Origin: Xenophilus sp. E41
GTDB taxonomy: Bacteria > Pseudomonadota > Gammaproteobacteria > Burkholderiales > Burkholderiaceae_C
Assembly (NCBI RefSeq): GCF_003671765.1
Contig: NZ_QPIB01000043.1
Span: 124,001 to 188,000, forward strand
Reading direction: 5' to 3'
DNA length: 64,000 bases
Position 1 is the first letter of the stretch. Every line of letters starts with the position of its first letter. The notes below the pieces were generated by a model. It was not told the DNA's origin. It did no database searches and saw nothing but the letters and a program-made list of their open reading frames with translations. A program made the translations under genes and the position numbers. Below are positions 37,101 to 45,041 of this stretch, one piece after another.

Positions 37101-38795
37101 CTATTGTGGTGGCAAAGGCCCCTGCGCCGGCGCGAAGTGCACGAAGAAGCTGTTGCCTTCGCGCCCGTCGCCGCCGGCGGCGCGCCGCTCGTAACCGATC
37201 ACGCCGCCATGGCGCTCGCACAGCTCGCGGCAGATGTACAGGCCCAGGCCGCTGGACCGGCTCTCGGACGAGAAGAAGGGCTCAAACAGGTGCCGTTGCA
37301 CCGCCGGGTCCAGGGGCGCACCGTCGCTCCACACGACCAGCTGGGCGCGGCGGTTGGCGCCCACCGCGGTGCTGACCTGGATCGCGCCTTCGTCCTGGCT
37401 CGCATAGCGGGCCGCGTTGTCGAGCAGGTTCACGAGGATGCGGCGCAGGTGCTCCTCCTCGAACCGGACCTGCACGCCCGCGCCCAGGGACATCCGCACG
37501 CCGGCGCGACGGGTCTGGCGCACCCATTCCTCGACCAGGCTGCGCACTGCGACGTCGAGCGGCAAGGTCTCGCCGCCCGTGGGCAGGGCCCGCTGCTGCC
37601 GGGCGCGCGACACATCCAGCACGTCGTCGACGATGCGCGCCAGCCGCTGGGCGTTCTGCTGCACCATCCCGTTGAGCTGGCGCTGGCCTTCGTCGGACAG
37701 GTCCTCCGCCAGGAGGGCGCTGGCCTGCGCGATGGCCGCCAGCGGATTGCGGATCTCGTGCGCCACGGCGGCCGACATGCGCCCCATGGCGGCCAGCTTC
37801 TCGGTGCGGATGCGGGCCTCGAGCTCGCGCAGGTCCTGCAGGAACATCACGCAGAAGCCTTCCGAGCGCTGGTCCATCGCCGGCGTCAGGCGGGTGCGGA
37901 TGCGCACCTCGCGTGCCGCGCCGCGGGCCTGGGCGATGGGCAACTCGGTCGACCTGCCCTCGCGCCGCTTGAAGGTCTGCGTCGCCAGTTGCGCCAGGGG
38001 GCGCCAGGCCGGGTAGCTGTCGAGCGCGAAGGGGACGGCCATGGCGGCGAGGCCGTGGCCCAGGATCAGGTCCGCCGCCGGGTTGACGGCATGCACGCGG
38101 CCGTCGACGTCCACCACCAGCACGCCCTCGCCCAGGGTCTCGATCACCAGTTCGTTGACCTGGGCGTGCATCTGCGCCGAGGTTCGGCTGCGGGAGGCCA
38201 GCACCTCCTCGCGGGCCAGCCGCAGTGCCAGCTGGTGTGCGAGCAGCGCCACCACGAAAAGCCCGGTACCGGTGAGGGCGGCCTGCAGGTAACGGGCCGG
38301 TGCGTCGACACCGGAACCCAGCGAGTAGTTCAGCGCGTCGGCCAGCAGCAGCAGCGTGACCGCGGCCGTGGTCGCCAGGCCCACGGGCAGCGAACCCACC
38401 ACCGCGCCCATCAGCACCGGCAGGGCGAACAGCGGGGTGAAGTTGATGCTGCCCGATTGCAGCAGCTGCAGCAGCGCGAAGGCGGCCAGGTCGACGCCGA
38501 TCGAGCCGATCCATGCCAGACCCAGGCTGCGCAGCGGCGGCTGCGGATCCAGCACGCGCGCGCCGAGCAGGACGAGGGCGAAATAGGTGACCGAGATGGC
38601 CAGCGCCACCGGCTGGAAGGGCTGCCCGAGGCTGTAGGTGACCCCCTGGAGCAGCAACAGCACCACCCCCACGAACACGCGGGCCGTCATGAAGCCGCGC
38701 CACAGGCGCGACAGGCCGGTGCTGCGCGGCGGCGGCGGGATGTCCAGGCCGGCCCAGTCGGTGGCCGGGGCGCCGCGCGACCAGAGCAGGGCCAT
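37101..38795 (-). CDS. pilS: Sensor histidine kinase, PilS type
   Basis: A 564-residue membrane kinase. About six transmembrane helices fill residues 35-215 with no large periplasmic domain, as in PilS. A PAS domain follows (IETLGEGVLVVDVDGRVHAVNPAA). The phospho-acceptor His346 is in AVAHEIRNPLAAIAQASALL. The ATPase domain has an N box (LVNLLDNAARYAS) and G box (SGLGLYICREL). It forms a pair with the sigma-54 regulator downstream. Confidence 0.88.
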   Translation of the reverse strand: MALLWSRGAPATDWAGLDIPPPPRSTGLSRLWRGFMTARVFVGVVLLLLQGVTYSLGQPFQPVALAISVTYFALVLLGARVLDPQPPLRSLGLAWIGSIGVDLAAFALLQLLQSGSINFTPLFALPVLMGAVVGSLPVGLATTAAVTLLLLADALNYSLGSGVDAPARYLQAALTGTGLFVVALLAHQLALRLAREEVLASRSRTSAQMHAQVNELVIETLGEGVLVVDVDGRVHAVNPAADLILGHGLAAMAVPFALDSYPAWRPLAQLATQTFKRREGRSTELPIAQARGAAREVRIRTRLTPAMDQRSEGFCVMFLQDLRELEARIRTEKLAAMGRMSAAVAHEIRNPLAAIAQASALLAEDLSDEGQRQLNGMVQQNAQRLARIVDDVLDVSRARQQRALPTGGETLPLDVAVRSLVEEWVRQTRRAGVRMSLGAGVQVRFEEEHLRRILVNLLDNAARYASQDEGAIQVSTAVGANRRAQLVVWSDGAPLDPAVQRHLFEPFFSSESRSSGLGLYICRELCERHGGVIGYERRAAGGDGREGNSFFVHFAPAQGPLPPQ

Positions 38796-38803
38796 GGCGG
38801 CGC

Positions 38804-39040
38804 TCAGTCCTCAGCAGCCTGGCGATGGGCCGGCGTGCAATAGCTGCCGCCGCGCCCGCTCACCGCATCGGCGGCCGGCAGATGCAACCCGCAATGCGCG
38901 CAGCGCACCATGGCTTCGGGTCCCGCGACCCGCGGCGGGCGCCGGGGCGGTGGCGCCGCGGCGCGGATCTCCTCGCGCCGGTTGTTGCGCCAGATCCAGA
39001 TCGCCACCGCGACCACCGCCAGAACGAGGATGTATTTCAT
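38804..39040 (-). CDS. PP0621-like small membrane-anchored protein
   Basis: A 78-residue protein with one N-terminal helix (MKYILVLAVVAVAIWIW), a basic Pro-rich linker, then VRCAHCGLHLPAADAV and SYCTPAHRQ, a possible metal-binding Cys/His set. Its ATG overlaps the stop of the CcsA-like gene. Family function unknown; the position beside pilS is common in betaproteobacteria (from memory). Confidence 0.75.
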   Translation of the reverse strand: MKYILVLAVVAVAIWIWRNNRREEIRAAAPPPRRPPRVAGPEAMVRCAHCGLHLPAADAVSGRGGSYCTPAHRQAAED

Positions 39041-39846
39041 GCGCCGGCGCGCCCCAGGATGACCTCGAGCACGAAGCGCGAGCCCACGTACGCCAGCAGC
39101 AGCAGCGCCGCACCGGCGTACAGCACGCGCTTGGCGGTGCGGCCACGCCAGCCGAAGCGGGCCCGCCCGACCAGCAGCACGGCGAAGCTCAGCCACGCCA
39201 GGATCGAGAACACCGTCTTGTGGTCCCACTTCCAGGCGCGCACCGTGGGTCCGTAGAGTGTTTCGCTGAACAGCAGACCCGCCAGCAGCGTCGCCGACAG
39301 CAGCACGAAACCGGCGGTGACGAAGCGGAAGGTGAGGCGCTCGAGCGTCAGCAGCGGCACGCCGGCGTGGGCCCCGGTCGCCTGGCGCATCTGCTTCTCG
39401 GCGCGGGTCATGAGCCAGGCGTGCACCACCGCCGCGCCGAAGAGGCCATAGGACGCGATGCCCAGCGCCAGGTGAAGCGGCAGCCAGGGCGATGCCGACA
39501 CATGCAGCGGCGTGCCGGGAAAGGCCACCGCCAGCAGCACCGCGAGCGCGCCCAGCACCGCGAGCACGCGCCGCACGCTGAGCTGGGGGTACAGGCGGCT
39601 CTCCACCGCATACACGGTCAACACCAGCCAGGCCGTGACGGACAGGGCGGGCGCGAAGCCGAAGCGGGGCTGCCCGCCGCCAAGGCTCCAGGCCAGGGTG
39701 AGCGCATGCAGCAGCCAGGCCAGGCCGAGCAGCGCCTGGGTGGCCGGTCGCCCGAGGCGGGAGGCGGAGGCGGCCGTCATGCCGTAGGCGGCCGCAGTGG
39801 CGATGCCCAGTGCCACGCTGAGCGGGGAGGGGCTCGCTAAAATCAT
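39037..39846 (-). CDS. CcsA/HemX-like cytochrome c assembly membrane protein
   Basis: A 269-residue protein with about eight transmembrane helices. The C-terminal part WKWDHKTVFSILAWLSFAVLL, a WxxDHK-type motif, is characteristic of the CcsA/CcmC/HemX group, and an internal PLHLALGIASYGLFGAA matches the same family. A role in haem handling is inferred. It is divergent from ffh across 92 bases; ATG 39846 is preferred over an open extension to 39891. Confidence 0.82.
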   Translation of the reverse strand: MILASPSPLSVALGIATAAAYGMTAASASRLGRPATQALLGLAWLLHALTLAWSLGGGQPRFGFAPALSVTAWLVLTVYAVESRLYPQLSVRRVLAVLGALAVLLAVAFPGTPLHVSASPWLPLHLALGIASYGLFGAAVVHAWLMTRAEKQMRQATGAHAGVPLLTLERLTFRFVTAGFVLLSATLLAGLLFSETLYGPTVRAWKWDHKTVFSILAWLSFAVLLVGRARFGWRGRTAKRVLYAGAALLLLAYVGSRFVLEVILGRAGA

Positions 39847-39938
39847 CGGCGCGAGTTTAGCGGCTCGCCCTCTCGTTTTCGGATGGCGCAACGCCGTCCC
39901 CGCCCTTCCGCTTTCCCCCTCCCGAGCAGCAATCCCCC

Positions 39939-41321
39939 ATGGCCACCGCCCTCACCGACAAGTTCTCCCGCCTCGTCAAGCAGATGAGCGGCCAGGCGCG
40001 CATCACCGACGCCAACGTGCAGGACATGATGCGCGAGGTGCGCATGGCGCTGCTCGAGGCCGACGTGGCGCTGCCCGTGGTGCGCGACTTCGTCAACCGC
40101 GTGAAAGAGAAGGCGATGGGCGAGGAGGTGCTGGGCTCGCTCAAGCCGGGCCAGGCGCTGGTGGGCATCGTCAACCGCGAGCTGGCGGCCACGATGGGCG
40201 AGGGCGTGTCGGACATCAACCTCGCCGCCCAGCCGCCCGCCGTGGTGTTGATGGCCGGTCTGCAGGGCGCGGGCAAGACCACCACCACCGCCAAGCTCGC
40301 GAAGCACCTGATCGAGAAGCGCAAGAAGAAGGTCCTCACGGTGTCGGGCGACGTGTACCGCCCCGCGGCCATCGAGCAGCTCAAGAACGTGACGAAACAG
40401 GCGGGCGCCGAATGGTTCCCCAGCACGCCCGACCAGAAGCCGCTGGACATCGCACGCGCCGCGCTCGACCACGCCCGCCGCCACTACTTCGACGTGCTGC
40501 TGGTCGACACGGCCGGGCGCCTGGCGATCGACGAGGTGCTGATGGAGGAGATCAAGACCCTCCATGCCGCGCTCAACCCGGTCGAAACGCTGTTCGTGGT
40601 TGACGCCATGCAGGGCCAGGACGCGGTAAACACCGCCAAGGCCTTCAAGGACGCGCTGCCGCTCACCGGCATCATCCTGACCAAGATGGACGGCGACTCG
40701 CGCGGCGGTGCGGCGCTGTCGGTGCGGCAGATCACCGGCGTGCCGATCAAGTTCGCCGGCACCAGCGAGAAGATCGACGGCCTGGAGGTGTTCGACGCCG
40801 AGCGCCATGCCGGCCGCATCCTGGGCATGGGCGACATCGTCGCGCTGGTCGAGCAGGTCACGGCCGCCGTCGACGTCGAGGCGGCGAAGAAGCTCGCCTC
40901 CAAGGTCAAGAGCGGGCATTTCGACCTCGACGACTTCCTGGCCCAGCTGCAGCAGATGAAGCAGATGGGTGGGCTCTCGGGCCTCATGGACAAGCTGCCC
41001 GCCCAGCTGGCCGCCAAGGCCACCGAGGCCGACATGACGCGCGCCGAACGGGACATCCGCCGCAAGGAGGGGATCATCCACAGCATGACCCCGCTGGAGC
41101 GGCGCAAGCCCGAGCTCATCAAGGCCACGCGCAAGAAGCGCATAGCCGCCGGCGCCGGCGTTCAGGTGCAGGAGGTGAACCGCCTGCTCAACGAGTTCGA
41201 GCAGATGCAGGGGATGATGAAGAAGATGAAGGGCGGCGGCCTCATGAAGATGATGAAGCGCATGGGCGGCATGAAGGGCCTGCCCGGCATGGGCGGCCCC
41301 GGCGGCATGCCCAAGTTCTGA
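39939..41321 (+). CDS. ffh: Signal recognition particle protein Ffh
   Basis: GTPase that binds 4.5S RNA and signal peptides for co-translational membrane insertion. The 460-residue protein has an N domain, G1 motif GLQGAGKTTTTAKLA near residue 107, DTAGRL, TKMDGDSRGGAA, and a methionine-rich M domain ending in Gly/Met repeats. The SRP RNA gene was not found in the window. Confidence 0.97.
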   Translation: MATALTDKFSRLVKQMSGQARITDANVQDMMREVRMALLEADVALPVVRDFVNRVKEKAMGEEVLGSLKPGQALVGIVNRELAATMGEGVSDINLAAQPPAVVLMAGLQGAGKTTTTAKLAKHLIEKRKKKVLTVSGDVYRPAAIEQLKNVTKQAGAEWFPSTPDQKPLDIARAALDHARRHYFDVLLVDTAGRLAIDEVLMEEIKTLHAALNPVETLFVVDAMQGQDAVNTAKAFKDALPLTGIILTKMDGDSRGGAALSVRQITGVPIKFAGTSEKIDGLEVFDAERHAGRILGMGDIVALVEQVTAAVDVEAAKKLASKVKSGHFDLDDFLAQLQQMKQMGGLSGLMDKLPAQLAAKATEADMTRAERDIRRKEGIIHSMTPLERRKPELIKATRKKRIAAGAGVQVQEVNRLLNEFEQMQGMMKKMKGGGLMKMMKRMGGMKGLPGMGGPGGMPKF

Positions 41322-41331
41322 GCCAAAGGGC

Positions 41332-41377
41332 CTGCAGCGCCCGCCGCGCCAGCGCAGCCGGCTATTGTTTTTGTAGC
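41332..41377 (+). repeat. Repeat family 1, copy d
   Basis: CTGCAGCGCCCGCC, then an imperfect GCGCAG side, then GCTA/TAGC arms (41361-41364 and 41374-41377) separated by T-rich sequence. It lies just after the ffh stop and may also serve as its terminator. Confidence 0.65.
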
Positions 41378-41403
41378 GCCGGCAGACTTGCGAATTCAGG
41401 GCA

Positions 41404-41487
41404 CCCGCGGAACGGGCTTCGCCCGGCCGCTGGGTGCGCCCCCTCCGCGCAGCGGAAGGGGGAGCCGCGAAGCGGCATGGGGGTTGC
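41404..41487 (-). repeat. Repeat family 3, copy downstream of cdsA-like gene
   Basis: Read on the minus strand it begins with ACCCCCATGCCGC just after the CdsA-like stop, has a CCCCCT/AGGGGG hairpin, and ends GTTCCGCG. It is the counterpart of 26097-26168. Confidence 0.65.
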
Positions 41488-42435
41488 TCAAGGAACCCAC
41501 CAGTGGTGCAGGGCGTGGAAATACAGCGGCGCGGCGAAGATCACCGAATCGAGCCGGTCGAGCATGCCGCCGTGGCCCTCGATCATGGTGCCCCAGTCCT
41601 TCACGCCGCGGTCGCGCTTGATGGCCGACATCACCAGCCCGCCGAAGAAGCCCATCACGCAGATCATGAAGGCCATGAGCGCCGCCTGCCAGGGCGTGAA
41701 GGGCGTGGCCCAGTAGAGCGCCGCGCCCAGCGCCGTGGCGCTGGCGACGCCGCCGACGAGGCCTTCCCAGGTCTTGGAGGGCGACAGCTCCGGCGCCACC
41801 TTGCGCCGGCCGAAGAGCTTGCCCCACACGTACTGCAGCACGTCGCTGCCCTGCACCACGATCACCAGGAAGGCGATCAGCAGCAGGTTGCGGCCCTCGA
41901 AGCCGGGGATCTTCAGCGTCAGCAGCGCCGGCACGTGGCTGATGCAGAAAACGCACACCATCAGCCCCCACTGGACCTTGGCCGTGCGCTCGAGGAAGCG
42001 CTTGGTGTCGCCGCCCACGGCCGAGAGGATCGGCAGGATCAGGAACACCTCGACCGGGATGAAGATCGCGAACATGCCGTACCACTCGATCCACACCAGG
42101 AAGTACTGCACCGGCAGCGCGATGTAGAAAGCCGCCGCGATGGCCAGGTGGTCGCCCCGGCGCGTGTAGGACAGGCTCATGAACTCGCGCAGCGCATAGA
42201 ACGAGATCAGGTAGAACAGCACGATCACGCCGCCCTTGCCGAGCGCGAAGGCGATGCCGATGACCGCCACCATCACCCACCAGGCGTTGACGCGCGCATT
42301 GAGGTTGTCGATGACGGAATGCGGCGCGCCGTGCGCCACGCGCCACTTGAGCAGCGCGCCGATGGCCGAGGCGAGGATGAGCACGCCGGCCACGCCGCCG
42401 AAGAGCTGCAGCGTGGTCTGGGTCGAGGCGTTCAT
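41488..42435 (-). CDS. Phosphatidate cytidylyltransferase (YnbB/CdsA family)
   Basis: A 315-residue polytopic enzyme predicted to make CDP-diacylglycerol. The CdsA signature is intact: SAIKRDRGVKDWG then EGHGGMLDRLDS near the C-terminus, and the earlier ELSPSKTWEGLVGG is present. It ends a tight operon: its ATG overlaps the stop of the plsC-like gene (ATGA). Length and neighbours resemble E. coli ynbB. A housekeeping cdsA is expected elsewhere in the genome. Confidence 0.85.
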   Translation of the reverse strand: MNASTQTTLQLFGGVAGVLILASAIGALLKWRVAHGAPHSVIDNLNARVNAWWVMVAVIGIAFALGKGGVIVLFYLISFYALREFMSLSYTRRGDHLAIAAAFYIALPVQYFLVWIEWYGMFAIFIPVEVFLILPILSAVGGDTKRFLERTAKVQWGLMVCVFCISHVPALLTLKIPGFEGRNLLLIAFLVIVVQGSDVLQYVWGKLFGRRKVAPELSPSKTWEGLVGGVASATALGAALYWATPFTPWQAALMAFMICVMGFFGGLVMSAIKRDRGVKDWGTMIEGHGGMLDRLDSVIFAAPLYFHALHHWWVP

Positions 42436-43193
42436 GGCGCGCCCTCCGTGCCGGCGGCCGCCTGTACGGCCACGGCCGGCTTCGGTGCCTCCGTGTCGTC
42501 CTCGCGGTCGTACTCGGGCCGCAGGTCGAGCATGGCCTGCCGTGCACGGGCCAGGAAGGCCGCCTTGTCCTCGCCATCGCCCAGCGCCAGCGGCGTGCCG
42601 AACCGCACCGAGCAGGCCAGCGGCACCGGCACCAGTTGGCCCTTGGGGAGCACGCGCTTGAGGTTCTCGATCCACACCGGCACCAGGCGCACCGCGAGGC
42701 CTTCCTGCTGCAGGTAGCGCGCGATGTGGAACAGGCCGCTCTTGAGCGGCAGCAGGATCTCCTCGCCGGTGTTGCGCGTGCCCTCGGGGAACATGATGAG
42801 CGAGTCGCCGGCCTTGAGCGCATCGGTCATCTGCTGCACCGGGTTGGGCCCGTCGCTGCCGCCGTCGCGGCGGATCATGAGGGCGTTGAACACGTCCTCG
42901 CCGATGAAGCGGCGCAGCTTCGAGGCCATCCAGTAGTCCTGCCCGGCGACCGGGCGCGTGATCGCGCGCAGGTCCGGCGGCAGGGTGGCCCACAGCAGCA
43001 CGAAGTCGCCGTGGCTGGTGTGGTTGGCGAAGTACAGCGTCTGCTCGGCACGCGGCGTGGTGCCCGACCAGATGGCACGCACGCCGGTGAGCAGCGCGGC
43101 GATGCCGATGATCAGCCGTGCGGCGATGAAGGCGAGCACACGGCGCAGGATCACGCGCGGGGGCGGGGCGTCGGAATCGAAGGCGTCGGTCAT
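42432..43193 (-). CDS. PlsC-type 1-acylglycerol-3-phosphate acyltransferase
   Basis: A 253-residue membrane-associated acyltransferase with block I NHTSHGD, block III FPEGTRN and a C-terminal VPVWIENLKRVLPKGQ matching the copy at 10494-11453. It lacks the Pro/Ala insert of that copy. It lies between the small membrane protein and the cytidylyltransferase, an order that would make phosphatidate and then CDP-diacylglycerol for the CDP-alcohol transferase of the operon. Confidence 0.87.
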   Translation of the reverse strand: MTDAFDSDAPPPRVILRRVLAFIAARLIIGIAALLTGVRAIWSGTTPRAEQTLYFANHTSHGDFVLLWATLPPDLRAITRPVAGQDYWMASKLRRFIGEDVFNALMIRRDGGSDGPNPVQQMTDALKAGDSLIMFPEGTRNTGEEILLPLKSGLFHIARYLQQEGLAVRLVPVWIENLKRVLPKGQLVPVPLACSVRFGTPLALGDGEDKAAFLARARQAMLDLRPEYDREDDTEAPKPAVAVQAAAGTEGAP

Positions 43194-43224
43194 GCAGGGC
43201 GTCCGCAGCGAGGGAGGGGCAAGG

Positions 43225-43659
43225 TCATCGGAGGTCTTCGGTCATCACGGCGAGCAGGAACATCGCGCTCTGGCAGGCGACCACGATCAGGTGGCGTTGC
43301 ATGAGCTGGCGCGTTCCCACGATGCGGTCGGCGAGTGCGCGCTCCGACTCGGGTGCGGCGCGCACGCCCAGCGCGGCGAGCGCCGCGTCGAGTGCGCGCA
43401 AGGACGGCACAGCGCCCGCAGCGAGCGACTCGAACAGCCGCTCGTCGAAACGCAGGCGGAAGGCGAAGTAGCGCTCCAGCACGCCCAGCACCGCGACCGC
43501 GCCGAAGCCCATGGTGGCCGTCATCGACAGCGCGCGCACCGTCAACGCCAGCACGGCGGCGGCGATCACGCTCAGCGCGAAGCCCCACCATGCGGCCAGG
43601 TGCTCGGCGCGCAGCAGCGCGGCCAGCGCGGCGCAGTGCGCGCGTTCGGTGTCGTTCAT
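43225..43659 (-). CDS. Small membrane protein of the ynb-like operon
   Basis: A 144-residue protein predicted to have two adjacent helices near residues 22-62 (WWGFALSVIAAAVLALTV and a following hydrophobic run) and a hydrophobic C-terminus (LIVVACQSAMFLLAVM). In between is a soluble Ala/Leu/Arg-rich helical segment. I do not recognise the family. Its ATG overlaps the stop of the PAP2/phosphatase gene, so it is part of the operon. Confidence 0.75.
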   Translation of the reverse strand: MNDTERAHCAALAALLRAEHLAAWWGFALSVIAAAVLALTVRALSMTATMGFGAVAVLGVLERYFAFRLRFDERLFESLAAGAVPSLRALDAALAALGVRAAPESERALADRIVGTRQLMQRHLIVVACQSAMFLLAVMTEDLR

Positions 43660-45041
43660 GCGGTGCCCTGCTCCTTCTCGTTCCCGGGCGTGGAGCTTAG
43701 TGCAGCGGCCGGCGACCCGAGCAGCGCGCGCCAGGCCGGCTTGAGCACGATCTGCGGGCGCGCGCCGCGCACCCGGGCTTCGGCGGTCGCGGCGTCGGTC
43801 GCGCCACCATGCCGGTGCAGCCAGCCCACCACCGCGGCCGCGCTGCGCGAGAAGCCCAGCGCACAGCAGACCCAGACCGCATCGCGCCCGTCGCCCGCCC
43901 GCCGCTGCGCCTCGACCAGCGCCACCGCGCGCTGCAGTTGCGTGGCGCTCGGCAACACCAGGTCGAGCAGGGGCGCACAACGCGTGCGGCCTGCGGCGGC
44001 GGCCTCGGCCGGCAGCTGCAACTCCGCGCTCAGGCCGACCAGGCGCGGCCGGCCGTCCGCGTCCCATTCGGCCGTGGTGGGCACGCGGCCCAGGCGCAGG
44101 CCGGGCGCGACCTCGGCGCTGGGCGGCAGGCGTCGCGTCCAGAGGCGTGCGTTGATCCACGCGCCGAGGCGATAGGGCGCGAGCAGCCAGCGCGCGCTCC
44201 AGCGCATGCGTCCGTCGCGGCCCATGCCGAAGCCGCGCGCACCGAAGCCAAGATAGTTGAGCGCGACGATCGCCAGCGCGGCCGCCGGCCAGGCCAGCCA
44301 CAGGGCCGCGCCGTGCAGGCCGATCGCCAGCGCCAGGCACAGCGACGCACCTGCGGCATAGAAGCCGGCGAGCTTCCAGCGCTGCGGATCGCGCGCCAGG
44401 CGCCAGGCGCGGGGCAGCGCCACCGTGCCCTCCAGCGGCCAGAGCCACACGCACACCAGGCCCAGCAGGGCGCCGGTCGGGATGTCGATGAAATGGTGCT
44501 GATAGGTGGTGAGCACCGAGCCGCAGATCGCGAGCGTCCACAGGTGCAGCACCCACCGGCCCCAGCGCGGGGTGACGAGGCGGCGGTACCAGTCCCACAG
44601 GATCACCGCCAGCGCGATGTGCAGCGACGGCGCCTGGTTGTAGGGCTGGTCGAAGCCGCGCAGCGCATTGAAGAGGAAGGCCGGCGCGCCTTCGACCGGC
44701 GGCTGGCCGAAGCTGAAATGCAGCGGCCACAGCGCGAAGCAGCTCACGGCGATGAGCTGCGCCGTGAGCAGCCGCGAGGCGTGCCGGTCGACGAGGTGCT
44801 TCGTGCGCCCGAGAAAGAGCGACAGCGCGTAGAAGGCGTTGATCGACCAGTAGGGAAAGATCGTCCACGCCCAGAAGGGCATGCCGCGTTCCCATTCGAA
44901 GACCACCGAGGGCACATGCGCCCGCGTGCCGGCCCACCAGTTGGCCAGGCCGTAGCTCAGGTAGAAGAGCGGCCCCAGCAGCGCCAGCCAGGCGGCGGCG
45001 CGCTTCCAGGGCCAGGGCCTTCGCGGGCGCGCGGCGTTCAT
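43656..45041 (-). CDS. PAP2 phosphatase fused to dual-specificity phosphatase (YnbD-like)
   Basis: A 461-residue fusion. The N-terminal half is a multi-helix PAP2-type lipid phosphatase with QAPSLHIALAVILWDWYRR and a HHFIDIPTGALLG motif. The C-terminal third is a cysteine phosphatase with VCCALGFSRSAAAVV, a C-x5-R loop. E. coli YnbD has the same fusion. It is expected to remove phosphate from a lipid intermediate. ATGA overlaps join it to both neighbours. Confidence 0.85.
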   Translation of the reverse strand: MNAARPRRPWPWKRAAAWLALLGPLFYLSYGLANWWAGTRAHVPSVVFEWERGMPFWAWTIFPYWSINAFYALSLFLGRTKHLVDRHASRLLTAQLIAVSCFALWPLHFSFGQPPVEGAPAFLFNALRGFDQPYNQAPSLHIALAVILWDWYRRLVTPRWGRWVLHLWTLAICGSVLTTYQHHFIDIPTGALLGLVCVWLWPLEGTVALPRAWRLARDPQRWKLAGFYAAGASLCLALAIGLHGAALWLAWPAAALAIVALNYLGFGARGFGMGRDGRMRWSARWLLAPYRLGAWINARLWTRRLPPSAEVAPGLRLGRVPTTAEWDADGRPRLVGLSAELQLPAEAAAAGRTRCAPLLDLVLPSATQLQRAVALVEAQRRAGDGRDAVWVCCALGFSRSAAAVVGWLHRHGGATDAATAEARVRGARPQIVLKPAWRALLGSPAAALSSTPGNEKEQGTA

